Source: DATKRB01 sp963794215 (GTDB taxonomy: Bacteria; Actinomycetota; Acidimicrobiia; Acidimicrobiales; RAAP-2). From it: a stretch of 64,000 nucleotides of DNA. Positions 27,975-36,420 of the stretch are shown here, piece by piece. Under the pieces are notes generated by a model. The model was given only the letters and a program-made list of their open reading frames with translations. It was not told the origin of the DNA and did not search any database. The stretch covers positions 310,001 to 374,000 of the forward strand of contig CAWCCQ010000002.1 in the NCBI GenBank assembly GCA_963794215.1, in the 5' to 3' direction. The position numbers and the translations under genes are program-made. Each line of letters begins with the position of its first letter. Position 1 is the stretch's first letter.

Positions 27975-28124
27975 GTTCTGACGGTAGCGGGAGGTGCGAA
28001 CGACCGCCCGCTGGCACCTACTCACTTGCCTACCGAGCTGCCATCATCGGCTTCCGGGCGAAACCGGTCTGACAGTCGTGACGAGCGACTGGCGCTGCGG
28101 CGGGATGAGGGCGCTGCGGCGAGA

Positions 28125-28391
28125 ATGCGAAAGGTCGCCGGTGACACCAGGACATGGGAGGGCTGCGGCAGAGAGCTGACCGAGCCCGCTCTCGTGGTCC
28201 GGACTCCCGAAGGAGATGCTGTGGTGGTGCCGGGGCTGCGTCAAGCGGACCCTCCAAGCCATACAGCAATCCTCCGAAGGCCGAATTGGGTCCCTACTTC
28301 CAGGCGTAGGCAAAGGGACGCCCGACGAGGCGAAGCGCCCGACGTGGTTTGGAGATGTGGGTCCCAGCGTGCCCAGCAACCCGAGCACATA
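28125..28391 (+). pseudogene. Zinc-ribbon protein, frameshifted
   Basis: ATG 28125: TWEGCGRELTEPALVVRTPE then, after a frameshift near 28222, LWWCRGCVKRTLQAIQQSSE to TAA 28391. Without the shift it would be a CxxC...CxxC zinc ribbon; the first Cys is replaced by Trp. The segment at about 28171-28222 is repeated at 29410-29462 at the front of the resolvase gene, which keeps CAGCGKEL. Confidence 0.5.
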
Positions 28392-28837
28392 AGACCTGGC
28401 GACGCCCGAGCACGTTGCCTGTGGCCCCCTCGGCCTCGCAACGCTGGTCCCGGGGGCGACGACCGGCTCGTAGACCACTCGGCCTATGGCGATTGGCAGG
28501 AAGGGCTGCTGGTCCGACACGGCCGAGCAATTCACGTCTCGGCTCATGGACGCAACAGAGCCCAGGCCGAGAATGGCGGACTACTCGCTGCCTGGGCTCT
28601 GCGTTGCGCTGCCACCATGTGAATGACGGCTCGCGCAGGGTCGATACCCGGCAGTCGCCTGATTCAAACGTGGACAGGTTGTGGATTCTGGGGACTCCCC
28701 GAGCGGCGCATGGGTCGCACGGCGTAAATCCCTTCTCGGTGGGCCGCTCGCAGTAGGAAGCCTGTCCTTGCAACGCAGCAACTTCCGTCTGGGCTCCGGG
28801 ACCTCATAGGCTGCCAGTTTGGCGTCCCAATCTCAGG
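28392..28837. other. Degenerate stretch
   Basis: No continuous gene. At 28562-28600 the + strand can be read as AQAENGGLLAAWAL, faintly like the resolvase KAQNGGYASGAP; this is too weak to call. No other feature seen. Confidence 0.3.
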
Positions 28838-29242
28838 CTACGCCTGGTAACCGGCGGGCCACTGTTGCAGGGCCCACATGTTCCCGTCCGGATCGCTGAA
28901 GTAAGAGTAGAGAACACCACCCATGTCCTCGACCTCACTTAGGTCGATGTCCCGCTCAATCAGAGCGGCTCGGGACGCAGCCATGTCCCCGACTACAAGG
29001 TGAAGGCCCTTGACCGAGCCTGGCGTCATGTCGGTGATCGGGCCCATCCCTGTGCCGAAAACAATGGCGCAACTCGACCCGGGCGGGGTGAGCTGTACGA
29101 CCCGCATCGTCTCGGTGACCTGGGTGTCGTGCAGATTCCCGAATCCAAGTTGCTCGTAGAACGCCTTGGCCCGGTCCACATCGGACACCGGGACCGGTAC
29201 GAGTTCCAGTCGCATGTCTGGCACTGCGGGAGTATCTGGCAT
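28838..29242 (-). CDS. VOC family (glyoxalase-like) protein
   Basis: 134 residues with the paired beta-alpha-beta-beta-beta layout: LELVPVPVSDVDRAKAFYEQ (first module), GSVKGLHLVVGDMAASRAAL (second) and SYFSDPDGNMWALQQWP at the end, the usual metal-ligand Glu region being DPDGNMWAL. VOC proteins include glyoxalases and antibiotic-binding proteins; the substrate is unknown. ATG 29242 follows AAGGAGGTGAATCA, a strong Shine-Dalgarno. Complete and of family length. Confidence 0.85.
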   Translation of the reverse strand: MPDTPAVPDMRLELVPVPVSDVDRAKAFYEQLGFGNLHDTQVTETMRVVQLTPPGSSCAIVFGTGMGPITDMTPGSVKGLHLVVGDMAASRAALIERDIDLSEVEDMGGVLYSYFSDPDGNMWALQQWPAGYQA

Positions 29243-29370
29243 TGATTCACCTCCTTGATGCTCCTGGTTCGTTGGATGTTGTGACGCTACCTACGAGTGA
29301 AAGTCATCGCCCAGTACCCACCGCCGTTCTCGCCTCGATTCAGCTTCTGCGCCCAGATGAGAATGGGGCG

Positions 29371-30003
29371 ATGGCGTTCGACCCTCAACCGTGCGCTGGA
29401 TGCGGCAAGGAGCTGAGCGAGCCCGCTCTCGTGGTCCCGACTCCCAAAGGCGCAGCACTGGACGACCGTCCCGGGCTCGGTGCCGCCCTCGGCATGATCC
29501 GGGACCGTCAGGCCCAAGGCATCGTCGTCCCTCGCCTCGACCGACTGGCTCGTGACCTGATCGTCCAAGAGACGGTGCTGGCCGAGATTCGACGCCTCGG
29601 TGGTGAGGTGTTCTCCACGAGCCCGGCCGAAGCCAGCTATCTGACGGACGACCCGGACGACCCGAGCCGCAAGATGATCCGACAAGTCCTCGGCGCCGTG
29701 GCTGAGTACGAACGCTCGATGGTGGTCCTCCGACTGCAGAACGGGCGACGGCGCAAGGCCCAGAATGGTGGGTACGCCTCAGGTGCACCTGCCTTCGGGT
29801 ACGAAGCTCGGGACCGAGAGCTGGTCGAGTCCGAGGGAGAGCAAGCCACTCTGGCTCGCATAGCGGAACTCAGGGATTCGGGCGCCTCCCTTCGGACCAT
29901 CTGCTCGACCTTGGAGTCCGAGGGCCACCGGACCAAGCGTGGCGGTACCGAATGGCTACCGATGACAATCAAGAGGGTGCTCGACCGGCGGATCGTTATC
30001 TAG
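29371..30003 (+). CDS. Chimeric zinc-ribbon/serine recombinase lacking catalytic serine
   Basis: 210 residues. Residues 1-30 (PCAGCGKELSEPALVVPTPK) are the front half of the zinc ribbon seen at 28125. The rest is a serine recombinase from mid-catalytic domain: RPGLGAALGMIRDRQAQGIV, VPRLDRLARDL, then AVAEYERSMVVLRLQNGRRR and a C-terminal HTH (LRDSGASLRTICSTLESEGH). The first 50 residues of the recombinase, which hold the nucleophilic Ser, are missing, so strand transfer is not expected. ATG 29371 is chosen as the start of the ribbon. A C-terminal copy lies at 31678. Confidence 0.7.
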   Translation: MAFDPQPCAGCGKELSEPALVVPTPKGAALDDRPGLGAALGMIRDRQAQGIVVPRLDRLARDLIVQETVLAEIRRLGGEVFSTSPAEASYLTDDPDDPSRKMIRQVLGAVAEYERSMVVLRLQNGRRRKAQNGGYASGAPAFGYEARDRELVESEGEQATLARIAELRDSGASLRTICSTLESEGHRTKRGGTEWLPMTIKRVLDRRIVI

Positions 30004-30534
30004 CTTCGGGCCGGGCTCGTCATGAGTCGCTCCGGCGGTGGCGGGTTGTCCTGAAGTTCGGCTGTGATGCACTGCTGAAGCTGGACGGCGGCGTCATGGA
30101 TCGGGGCGCAAGCGGCCACGATCTCATCGAGCGTGACAGTTCCAGCGTTCTGGCTGTGCTCAGGTCATTGAGACCGCCTGCAGCGCTGTGCAGGTTGACG
30201 AAGGCTCCCTGCACCGGAATCGTTCCGAAGGCCCGAAAACCGGCCATCATCGGGTACCAATCGTCAAGAGTCCACCGGACCCACCCGGCCATGATGCCTG
30301 TTGCCGAACGCCTTCCATCCAGTCGACCAATCGGCCGGCGTAGTCCAGGGCCGACACATAGGTCGAAGCCCGGCTGTCCCATAGCCGCATGTCCCTGTCG
30401 TGGGACCGGCTTGCATCACCGTCCATACGGGTGACCTTGTTCTGGACGAGCGAGATCAAGAAGCCGAACAATCCGCCGACGGCGGCGCCAATCACGCCTG
30501 TCCAGACTGCAATAGAGTCAGTAGTCCCAAGCAC
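30000..30534 (-). pseudogene. Membrane-anchored unknown protein, frameshifted
   Basis: Frame 1 (from 30534): one membrane segment VIGAAVGGLFGFLISLVQNK, then a helical region RMDGDASRSHDRDMRLWDSR. Frame 2: FRAFGTIPVQGAFVNLHSAA. Frame 3: TLDEIVAACAPIHDAAVQLQ ending TAG at 30000. Two shifts (near 30300 and 30145) interrupt a protein that was about 175 residues. Family not recognised. Confidence 0.55.
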
Positions 30535-30691
30535 TCAGGGCCCCGGTCAGAACGTGATGAGGTAGTCGCCGACACTTCTCACACTGAGGTCTGAAGTCTC
30601 CACACCACAAGCTTGCCACCGGTGGGGCGCAGGTACGTTCGCATAGTGAACGGAAGGCTGGATCGGGGCTCCGGTTCGATTGGTGCCAGAG

Positions 30692-31045
30692 TCAGCCGTC
30701 GGTCTCTGCCGACAGCCCGGAACCGTCCGGACGCAGCAGCCTCAATCCCCTTGATGATCGTCGCACCCGTGGGCGGAACGGGCTGGATGCTTGCACCTTG
30801 GTCTGCTGCCCGTGCGAGATGGCGGCGGCAAAGGCTGCGATGGTCTCCGATGAGATCGGCATGTCGGCATCGGCGAAATGAGCGGTGAGGGTGGCGGCGA
30901 TCTGGGTCTCGTCGTCTCCCTCGGAGTAGATAGCCGAAACGTCGGACAGGACGCCCCGCACTGCGGCCCCACGGTTCGCCTGCCCTTGGCAGGCTCGGTC
31001 CTTCGTGGCCTTCTCCATTGGGCCGAAGTCAAAGCTGCTGGTCAT
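30692..31045 (-). CDS. Hypothetical protein
   Basis: 117 residues, no family recognised. The first 80 residues look globular (AVRGVLSDVSAIYSEGDDET, then HFADADMPISSETIAAFAAA); the last 35 are Arg/Ser-rich and may be a frameshifted tail. ATG 31045 follows AAAGGTGGTGCGACC on the minus strand, a plausible Shine-Dalgarno. Confidence 0.5.
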   Translation of the reverse strand: MTSSFDFGPMEKATKDRACQGQANRGAAVRGVLSDVSAIYSEGDDETQIAATLTAHFADADMPISSETIAAFAAAISHGQQTKVQASSPFRPRVRRSSRGLRLLRPDGSGLSAETDG

Positions 31046-31113
31046 GGTCGCACCACCTTTCGCCGCTCCAAGGTAACAAGGGGGTGCTTCACCGGGGACA
31101 GTCAGGCCAGTAG

Positions 31114-31230
31114 GTGGCCGTAGAGGCCATCGCCAAGACTCTGGGGATCAGGCGCAAGACCGAGCGTAAGCACCTGGGGCGTGAACTAGCGGCAACCCTG
31201 CGTCAAGCGCTCCCAACACCCACGGGCTCC
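31114..31230 (+). pseudogene. Sigma-70 region 4 fragment
   Basis: VEAIAKTLGIRRKTERKHLG then RELAATLRQAL resembles the HTH of ECF sigma region 4 (x-E-I-A-x-x-L-G-I...). No region 2 precedes it; a region 2-like fragment lies 0.9 kb downstream at 31985. A remnant only. Confidence 0.4.
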
Positions 31231-31316
31231 CGTCCTGGCCCGTCGGCTGCCCATAGGACGTTCACCACGGAAGGCAGGACGAGCAAGTGGATACGTCCTC
31301 GTGAGACGATTCGGTC

Positions 31317-31661
31317 ATGCGACGCATTCAGCTTTGGGCTGTGGTCGGCGGTCTTGTGGTCGGGATCGGACTGGGCCTGGGACTGGGGTTCGGCTTGGCC
31401 AACGGTCCGAGCGCACCGAGTCGTCCCGCTACTGAAATCTCCGCAGCGAAGGTGACGGTCCCCGAGGTCCTCGCCACGAACGAGTCGACGGCGGAAGTCC
31501 TCTTGGCCCAAGCGGGTTTGGCGTACTCTGTGACCGAGGCATCCGGTCAGAACGTGGCTCAGGGCCTGGTCCAATCGCAGAGCCCAGTTGCTGGTTCCCG
31601 AGTCGCTCCACACGCCGTGGTACACCTCGTCTTCTCCACCGGTCTCCCCGGTGCTCCTTAG
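31317..31661 (+). CDS. Membrane-anchored single-PASTA protein
   Basis: 114 residues. A signal-anchor (LWAVVGGLVVGIGLGLGLGF, residues 6-25) is followed by one PASTA domain (VTVPEVLATNESTAEVLLAQ, then QNVAQGLVQSQSPVAGSRVA and VVHLVFS). PASTA domains in Ser/Thr kinases and PBPs bind peptidoglycan fragments; single-PASTA proteins like this are probably exported and wall-associated. Start ATG 31317. Confidence 0.75.
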   Translation: MRRIQLWAVVGGLVVGIGLGLGLGFGLANGPSAPSRPATEISAAKVTVPEVLATNESTAEVLLAQAGLAYSVTEASGQNVAQGLVQSQSPVAGSRVAPHAVVHLVFSTGLPGAP

Positions 31662-31677
31662 TCCTTCGCCTTCGCAG

Positions 31678-31878
31678 TGGGGAAACGTCGCAAGGCTCAG
31701 ATGGGTGTTTACGCCACGGGTGCTCCTGTTCGGGCATCAAGCCCGGAACCGAGCGCTGGTTGAATCCGAGCATGAGCAAGTCACGCTCACCCCATTGGCG
31801 AACTCAGGGATGCGGGGGACTTCCCTCCGGACCATCTGCGCCACGTTGGAGTCCGAGGGGACAGGCAACCAAGCGTGA
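31678..31878 (+). pseudogene. Serine recombinase C-terminal remnant
   Basis: Resembles the 3' half of the gene at 29371 in two frames: KRRKAQMGVYATGAPV, then NRALVESEHEQVTLTPLANS and SLRTICATLESEG. Frameshifts near 31735 and 31800. Confidence 0.6.
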
Positions 31879-31984
31879 GAACCGGTGGGTCCTCGCCTTT
31901 CCGAAATGAGGCTCCTGCTCGACCGTCGCAGTTCAGCAACTTCGCCTCAGCATGCAACCCAGGGACCTCGGAGTACCACTACGT

Positions 31985-32113
31985 GATGGTGACACCGGAC
32001 CACAGGCGGAGGGCTCCTCGGATGCAGAGCTGGTGGAGTTGGCGCTCTCGGCCGACAAGGCGGCCTTCGGACACCTCGTCGAACGACACGCTACTGGACG
32101 GGTTCGACGATGA
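31985..32113 (+). pseudogene. ECF sigma factor N-terminal fragment
   Basis: SSDAELVELALSADKAAFGH then LVERHATGRVRR-stop looks like the start of an ECF sigma factor (region 2.1, ELVxLARxGDxxAFxxLVxRH). It ends prematurely; the region 4 fragment at 31114 could belong to the same family. Confidence 0.45.
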
Positions 32114-32169
32114 GTGAGTTCCCGTGCACAACACGCATACCGCTTAGCCTGCTCGCCATAGAGGTGATC

Positions 32170-32802
32170 CTACCCGGTGCCGAAGCGGTCACTTGCTGCT
32201 CGGACGATGATGTCGACGCACGCCTCCACAGAAAGAACAGTGCTGTCGAGGATGACGTGATACAGCCGAGGATCGTCCTGACGGACATGAAAGAAGGCTC
32301 TTGCGTATGCGTCACGGGCTCTGTCCACGTCCTGCTGACCTCGTCGGGCGCTCGCTTCGTCGACGCCTTGAGCAATTACTTGTGCAATCCGTGCGTCAAC
32401 GGGGCCGTCAAGACGAACGCACAGAACGTCCGGCCGGTTGCCCAAGACGACCATTCCTGCCCGCCCGAGGACGACAGCACCGGTGGTATCGGCCACTTCC
32501 CGAAGCCTTTCTTCAGTCATTGCCCGAAACTGCTCAGGCGACTGAGCCGCCTCTCCTGACCCATAGCTGAGACCAACTAAAGGGTCGGCCAGGGCGAATC
32601 CTGAGGTCATCCGCTCCCAAAGGCTTGGGGCACGTTCGTCGAAGCTCTCGGCAACGTCCGCTGGCAAAAGGGCCAACTGGCGTGCGGCGGCGGCGGGAAT
32701 GGCACGATCCACGAACGGGAGGTCCAGCCGCTCTGCGAGTGCGTGGCCAATCCTGTCGCCGTGCGCACCGTACGACGCCGAAAGCGTCACCACTCCTGGC
32801 AT
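32170..32802 (-). CDS. Cytidylate kinase-like family protein
   Basis: 210 residues. MPGVVTLSASYGAHGDRIGH then ALAERLDLPFVDR replaces a classic P-loop with SYGAHGDRIG, as in the cytidylate kinase-like family. Also seen: DTTGAVVLGRAGMVVLGNRP, VRLDGPVDARIAQVIAQGVD and a lid-like RRGQQDVDRARDAYARAFFH with HVILDSTVLSVEACVDII. Nucleotide or related kinase; the substrate is not known for most members. Complete. Confidence 0.75.
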   Translation of the reverse strand: MPGVVTLSASYGAHGDRIGHALAERLDLPFVDRAIPAAAARQLALLPADVAESFDERAPSLWERMTSGFALADPLVGLSYGSGEAAQSPEQFRAMTEERLREVADTTGAVVLGRAGMVVLGNRPDVLCVRLDGPVDARIAQVIAQGVDEASARRGQQDVDRARDAYARAFFHVRQDDPRLYHVILDSTVLSVEACVDIIVRAASDRFGTG

Positions 32803-33101
32803 GGGTACATTTCAGCACAAAAAGGATGGGTCCTGCACGAGCGATGAGGCATCATCCATTGCGGTCGCCTCCGCCCTTGTGCCCATGCCAAGATGGCCAG
32901 CCGCCTCGTCAACGTTTCTCTGCGCAATGGGGAGACATTGGCGGCGTTGGAAAGAAGTAGGAAGCCTAGTTGCGCTTGCAGGGCGTACGTGTCGTGCACT
33001 CACCGCAAGTGTGGCGGAGGACAACACACACCGAGCACACAGACAGATGGTCCAGGGGTTGGAGGGGCCGGGGTAGCAGGGTTGCAGGCTTCCACCGCCC
33101 A
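32803..33101. other. Gene-free stretch
   Basis: No gene supported. Short frames exist on both strands without family features; a G-rich segment lies at about 33050-33090 just before the dispersed repeat. Confidence 0.4.
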
Positions 33102-33205
33102 ATCTCTGGCTGATCTTCTTTCATCTCTAGGTGTGTAGCCCCGCATCCATGCGGAGGGAGCCGGGAAAACCTGATCAACCCTCGCCTCCCCTGCCGCTAT
33201 GGTCG
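33102..33205 (+). repeat. Dispersed intergenic repeat, copy 1
   Basis: Shares ATCTCTGGCTGA, TTCATCTC, TGTAGCCC, CGGAG-GAGCCG-GA and CAACCCTCGC-TCC, in order, with the copy at 40360. Contains the small hairpin CCGCATCCATGCGG. Confidence 0.6.
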
Positions 33206-33261
33206 GAGCCGACCTGGCAGCGATTCGTTGACCGACCAAAATCCCTTGCAATGGAGCGGTC

Positions 33262-33954
33262 CTACCTCTGGATCATCAGGTCGGCGTCTCTCACGATCGC
33301 AGGCCCTTCTCCAGCCAGCGCCAGGGTGTTCTTTCGTGCCTTCACGGTGATGACCCATCCAGTGGCGATGAACCAGATGGGAAGCCCGAAGAGAATGGCG
33401 AAGAATCCGACCGGTCCGAGGCAAGCGACCACACCCACCAACAGGGACCACCATCCGAGTGTTTTGGGGAGTGGAGTTACCCGGTTCGTCAGGATGGCGA
33501 AACCAGTGCTCAACGTGAGCAGAGCCGTGCCGAAGATGAAGCCCAACTCGTCGTTGTCGCCGACGAAGTTCACCAGCTTGGCGATACCGTACTCATGGTT
33601 GTGGGCAGCCACGATAAGAACGACTTGGAAGGCGCCCAGGATCACCATGCCCACGACAAGCAGAAGACCTCCGGCGTAGACAACATTGGACCAAAACGAT
33701 TGTCCTCCCGACGCATCACGCAGAACCGTGCGGAGTTGACTGAAGAACAGCACGGCCAGGGCCAGCCCCAGACCGACCACGTAGATCGATGCCCAATTCG
33801 TGGCCACGTGGGCATTCATGTACTGGGCGACCTTGGCGCCTGAGGCGTTCTCGCTGGGCTCGTTGCCCCCCAATGGTCCCAAACCGATGAAGATGGCAAG
33901 AGGGGCCAGGATGCCGAGCGGCCCCATCCACCTACTTACACGCCGATCATTCAT
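33262..33954 (-). CDS. Polytopic membrane protein
   Basis: About 230 residues from ATG 33954. Roughly five hydrophobic segments: LGILAPLAIFIGLGPL, WASIYVVGLGLALAVLFFSQ, NVVYAGGLLLVVGMVILGAF, GFIFGTALLTLSTGFAIL and LLVGVVACLGPVGFFAILFG. No family named. MNDRRVSRWMGP makes a good N-terminus; the frame extends upstream but without membrane-protein character. No linked transporter genes. Confidence 0.7.
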   Translation of the reverse strand: MNDRRVSRWMGPLGILAPLAIFIGLGPLGGNEPSENASGAKVAQYMNAHVATNWASIYVVGLGLALAVLFFSQLRTVLRDASGGQSFWSNVVYAGGLLLVVGMVILGAFQVVLIVAAHNHEYGIAKLVNFVGDNDELGFIFGTALLTLSTGFAILTNRVTPLPKTLGWWSLLVGVVACLGPVGFFAILFGLPIWFIATGWVITVKARKNTLALAGEGPAIVRDADLMIQR

Positions 33955-34126
33955 TCGGTCCCCCTTCAACATCCTCGTCACGGTCCACGACTCTCCAACT
34001 GCCCACGAGATCCGTGCTTGGAGATCGTACGAGAGCACGGTGCCGATACCGAGGGGGTCAGCTTCCGTCATTTCCGGGGTGCTACCACCCCGACACTCCC
34101 TGGGCTTCCAATCTTCGCTTCGCCTC

Positions 34127-34182
34127 GAAGACCAGCGGGCGTGCAAAGGGAAAGTCTCCCGCAACCCTCGCATCCCGCCTAC
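34127..34182 (+). repeat. Dispersed intergenic repeat, copy 2 (short)
   Basis: GGGAAAGTCTCCCGCAACCC then TCGCATCCCGCC, matching the right half of the copies at 33102 and 40360. It lies 70 bases before the methyltransferase gene whose paralogue at 52859 also has a copy upstream. Confidence 0.55.
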
Positions 34183-34253
34183 CCCTCCGGGTAGCTTGCG
34201 TCTCGTGCCACGCTCCTCCGAGCCGCTACTGACCGTTCGGCGTAGACTTCAGC

Positions 34254-35018
34254 GTGGCCCGAGTGGACTACGAGCGCCAAGCAGCCGCCTTCCGGCAAAA
34301 CCGGAGCCTGTCCGACGAGGCGCTAGACACTTGGCGGCAAGCCATCACGCCGTACGTCCCCGCTACCGATGCCCAGATCCTCGACCTCGGGTCAGGAACT
34401 GGTCAGTTTGCCGGTCCGATGGCCGAGTGGCTCGGCGCCAGGGTCATCGCCATGGAGCCTGCGGCAGCGATGCGATCCGTGTCCATGGCTGCGTGCTCGT
34501 CGGCCATCGTTCATATCGCCGCTTGGGCTGAGGCTATTCCGCTGCGTTCGTCCGCCATCGACGTAGCGTGGCTCTCGACGGTGATTCACCACTTTGAGGA
34601 CCTCCGAGCGGCGATAAGCGAACTGCGGCGAGTCCTCGTACCCCGGGGCGTGGTGCTGATTCGTGGGTTCCTCGCAGAAAGCAAGCTCTTTCCGTGGTTA
34701 ACCTTCTTCCCGGGTATCGAGCGATCAGTGGCGAGCTTCCCCAGCCTTGGCGATGTCACTGAACCCTTCGCCGCCCGTGGCTTCACCCTAGACGCACACT
34801 TGACCGTCACCGAGCAGAAAGGCACGACCTTGCACGAGTGGTACGAGCAGGTGCGGGACTTTCACCATGGCGACTCCATGTTGCGGCCATTAACGGACGA
34901 CGAGTTCTCGGCGGGGCTCGGCATGATCCAAGCAAGGCTGGCCGTGGATGACGGTGAGCGACGCACCGAGCAATGGCCTGGCTCCCGGCTTGAACTCCTA
35001 GTTTTCCGCCTGCCCTGA
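34254..35018 (+). CDS. Class I SAM-dependent methyltransferase (intact paralogue)
   Basis: 254 residues. GTG start (MARVDYERQAAAFRQNRSLS). Motif I QILDLGSGTGQFAGPMAEWL, VIAMEPAAAM, AAWAEAIPLRSSAIDVAWLS and VLVPRGVVLIRGF follow the usual order; the C-terminus GSRLELLVFRLP is complete. UbiE/Methyltransf_11-type small-molecule enzyme, substrate unknown. A paralogue with about the same upstream and downstream DNA lies at 52859 and carries a frameshift, so this is the working copy. Confidence 0.88.
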   Translation: MARVDYERQAAAFRQNRSLSDEALDTWRQAITPYVPATDAQILDLGSGTGQFAGPMAEWLGARVIAMEPAAAMRSVSMAACSSAIVHIAAWAEAIPLRSSAIDVAWLSTVIHHFEDLRAAISELRRVLVPRGVVLIRGFLAESKLFPWLTFFPGIERSVASFPSLGDVTEPFAARGFTLDAHLTVTEQKGTTLHEWYEQVRDFHHGDSMLRPLTDDEFSAGLGMIQARLAVDDGERRTEQWPGSRLELLVFRLP

Positions 35019-35089
35019 ACTGAGGGGTTTCCCCTGGCAGGTCGGTCCCGCATCATCCGGGCTTGTCCTATGGCGAAAGGAAATGCACG

Positions 35090-35677
35090 GTGGGCCTCGA
35101 CAAGGTCGACACATCTGGAAGTGGAAATCACCTGCCGTCACCTTGGGGTGACCTGGCGGTCGTACGGGCTTCAATCTCCGACGCCGTTGCCGTTCTAACA
35201 CTTCGTGATGACCTGGCCGCCTGGATGGTTAGTCAGGGGATAAGCCAGTGGCAGCCCGGTGAAATTTCCCTCGGCCGAATCGAGACCTTGATTTCCGATG
35301 GCTCGGTCTACGCCGTCCAGCGTGACCACGAATTGATCGCCTCGGTGACGATCACTTGGGCCGATCGATTCATCTGGGGAGAGCGGTCCGAAGCAGCGTG
35401 ATACGTCCACATGCTAATGATGGCCCGCTCGTACAGCGGATACGGGGTCGGACAGTCTTTGCTCTCATAGGCCGAGGGTAAGATCAAAAGGTGCGACCGC
35501 AACGTCGCTCGTCTCGACTGTGTTAGGAGCAACAGCCGCCTGCGTACCTACTACGAGGCGTCTGGCTACCAGCTCGTCGGATATCGAAGCTTCGATGAGT
35601 CAGCGACTCGACGGCTCGGCTTCACTCCAGCGGAAACGGCGCTCTACGAAAAGACCCTGGACGGAGATCAGCCGTAA
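35090..35677 (+). pseudogene. GNAT acetyltransferase, frameshifted
   Basis: GTG 35090 after AAAGGAAATGCAC. Frame 1 encodes the first half (VVRASISDAVAVLTLRDDLA, then VQRDHELIASVTITWADRFI). Near 35398 the frame changes and the acetyl-CoA motif region YVHMLMMARSYSGYGVGQSL ends in a TAG at 35469. The rest (ARLDCVRSNSRLRTYYEASG, YQLVGYRSFDE) follows in the same frame. One shift plus one nonsense codon; originally about 190 residues. Confidence 0.7.
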
Positions 35678-35727
35678 AGGACTGGTGACGGTTACGCCAG
35701 GCATACGACATTGTCGCCACCAAGGAC

Positions 35728-35809
35728 GGACACTGAGGCGTTCTGGTCAATGAGGTTCGCTTTCGGCGTCGCTTGACCTGAGCCCGAAGGCGTTCGCTCT
35801 CTCAGTGTC
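35728..35809. repeat. Long-range hairpin between genes
   Basis: GACACTGAG at 35728-35736 pairs with CTCAGTGTC at 35801-35809; inside, GGTCAA (35744) can pair with TTGACC (35773). GTTGGGT follows the right arm. Folds like a branched stem; function unknown. Confidence 0.35.
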
Positions 35810-35850
35810 AGTTGGGTACCTGGCGTCCCGACGGATCCCCCAGGAAGCGG

Positions 35851-36216
35851 CTAGCCCGAGGGACGGGTGTCTAACGTCGGCAAGCGGTGGTTGCTCGGCA
35901 GCGCCACGGCTACGTTGATTCGGTTGAAGACGTTGATGAGCCCAATCAGGTAGAGCAAGGCGGCCAGCTCGGTGTCGTCAAAGTGCTCCCGGGCGGTCGC
36001 CCACGTTCGCTCGTCCACCCGACTCCCATCCCCAACCCGAGTCATGGCCTCCGCCAGACCGAGCGCAGCCCGTTCCGGGTCATCAAAGCCCTTCGCCTCT
36101 CGCCACCCGGCGAGCGTGTCCAACCGGGCCTGCGGAACGCCCGCCCTTCGTGCGAAACCGGTGTGGAGCGTCAGGCAGAAGGCACAGCCAGTTATTTGCG
36201 AGACACGGATCTCCAC
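35851..36216 (-). CDS. AhpD/carboxymuconolactone decarboxylase family protein, start unclear
   Basis: From GTG 36216: VSQITGCAFCLTLHTGFARR holds the redox CxxC-like ECAFC/H signature of AhpD-type peroxidase proteins (Cys-Ala-Phe-Cys plus His). The family N-terminus (RIDALRPYAADETWFQDLLS) is present upstream in the same frame but is preceded by TAG at 36334 and has no ATG, GTG or TTG, so the full protein cannot start normally. Either the start was mutated or only the short form is made. CMD-family proteins act in peroxide defence or aromatic degradation. Confidence 0.6.
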   Translation of the reverse strand: MEIRVSQITGCAFCLTLHTGFARRAGVPQARLDTLAGWREAKGFDDPERAALGLAEAMTRVGDGSRVDERTWATAREHFDDTELAALLYLIGLINVFNRINVAVALPSNHRLPTLDTRPSG

Positions 36217-36420
36217 GGGCTGACGAAGACCGGGATCGACTCGACTATCCGAGAGGTGTCTGGCCAGAGAGAGCAGGTCCTGGAACCACGTCTCATCGGC
36301 TGCATAGGGTCGAAGCGCATCGATCCGAAGGTACTAAAGGGGGACGGCGTGCCATCCGATGACGTGGAGTTGCGAGCCCATCCAGCGGTATGGGTCCTGC
36401 CCGCCCGATCGTCGAAGGGT

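Noticed and set aside
33262..34173. Longer start (34173) for the polytopic membrane protein
   Set aside because: The first 73 codons have no conserved or membrane character and cross a repeat copy; ATG 33954 fits better.
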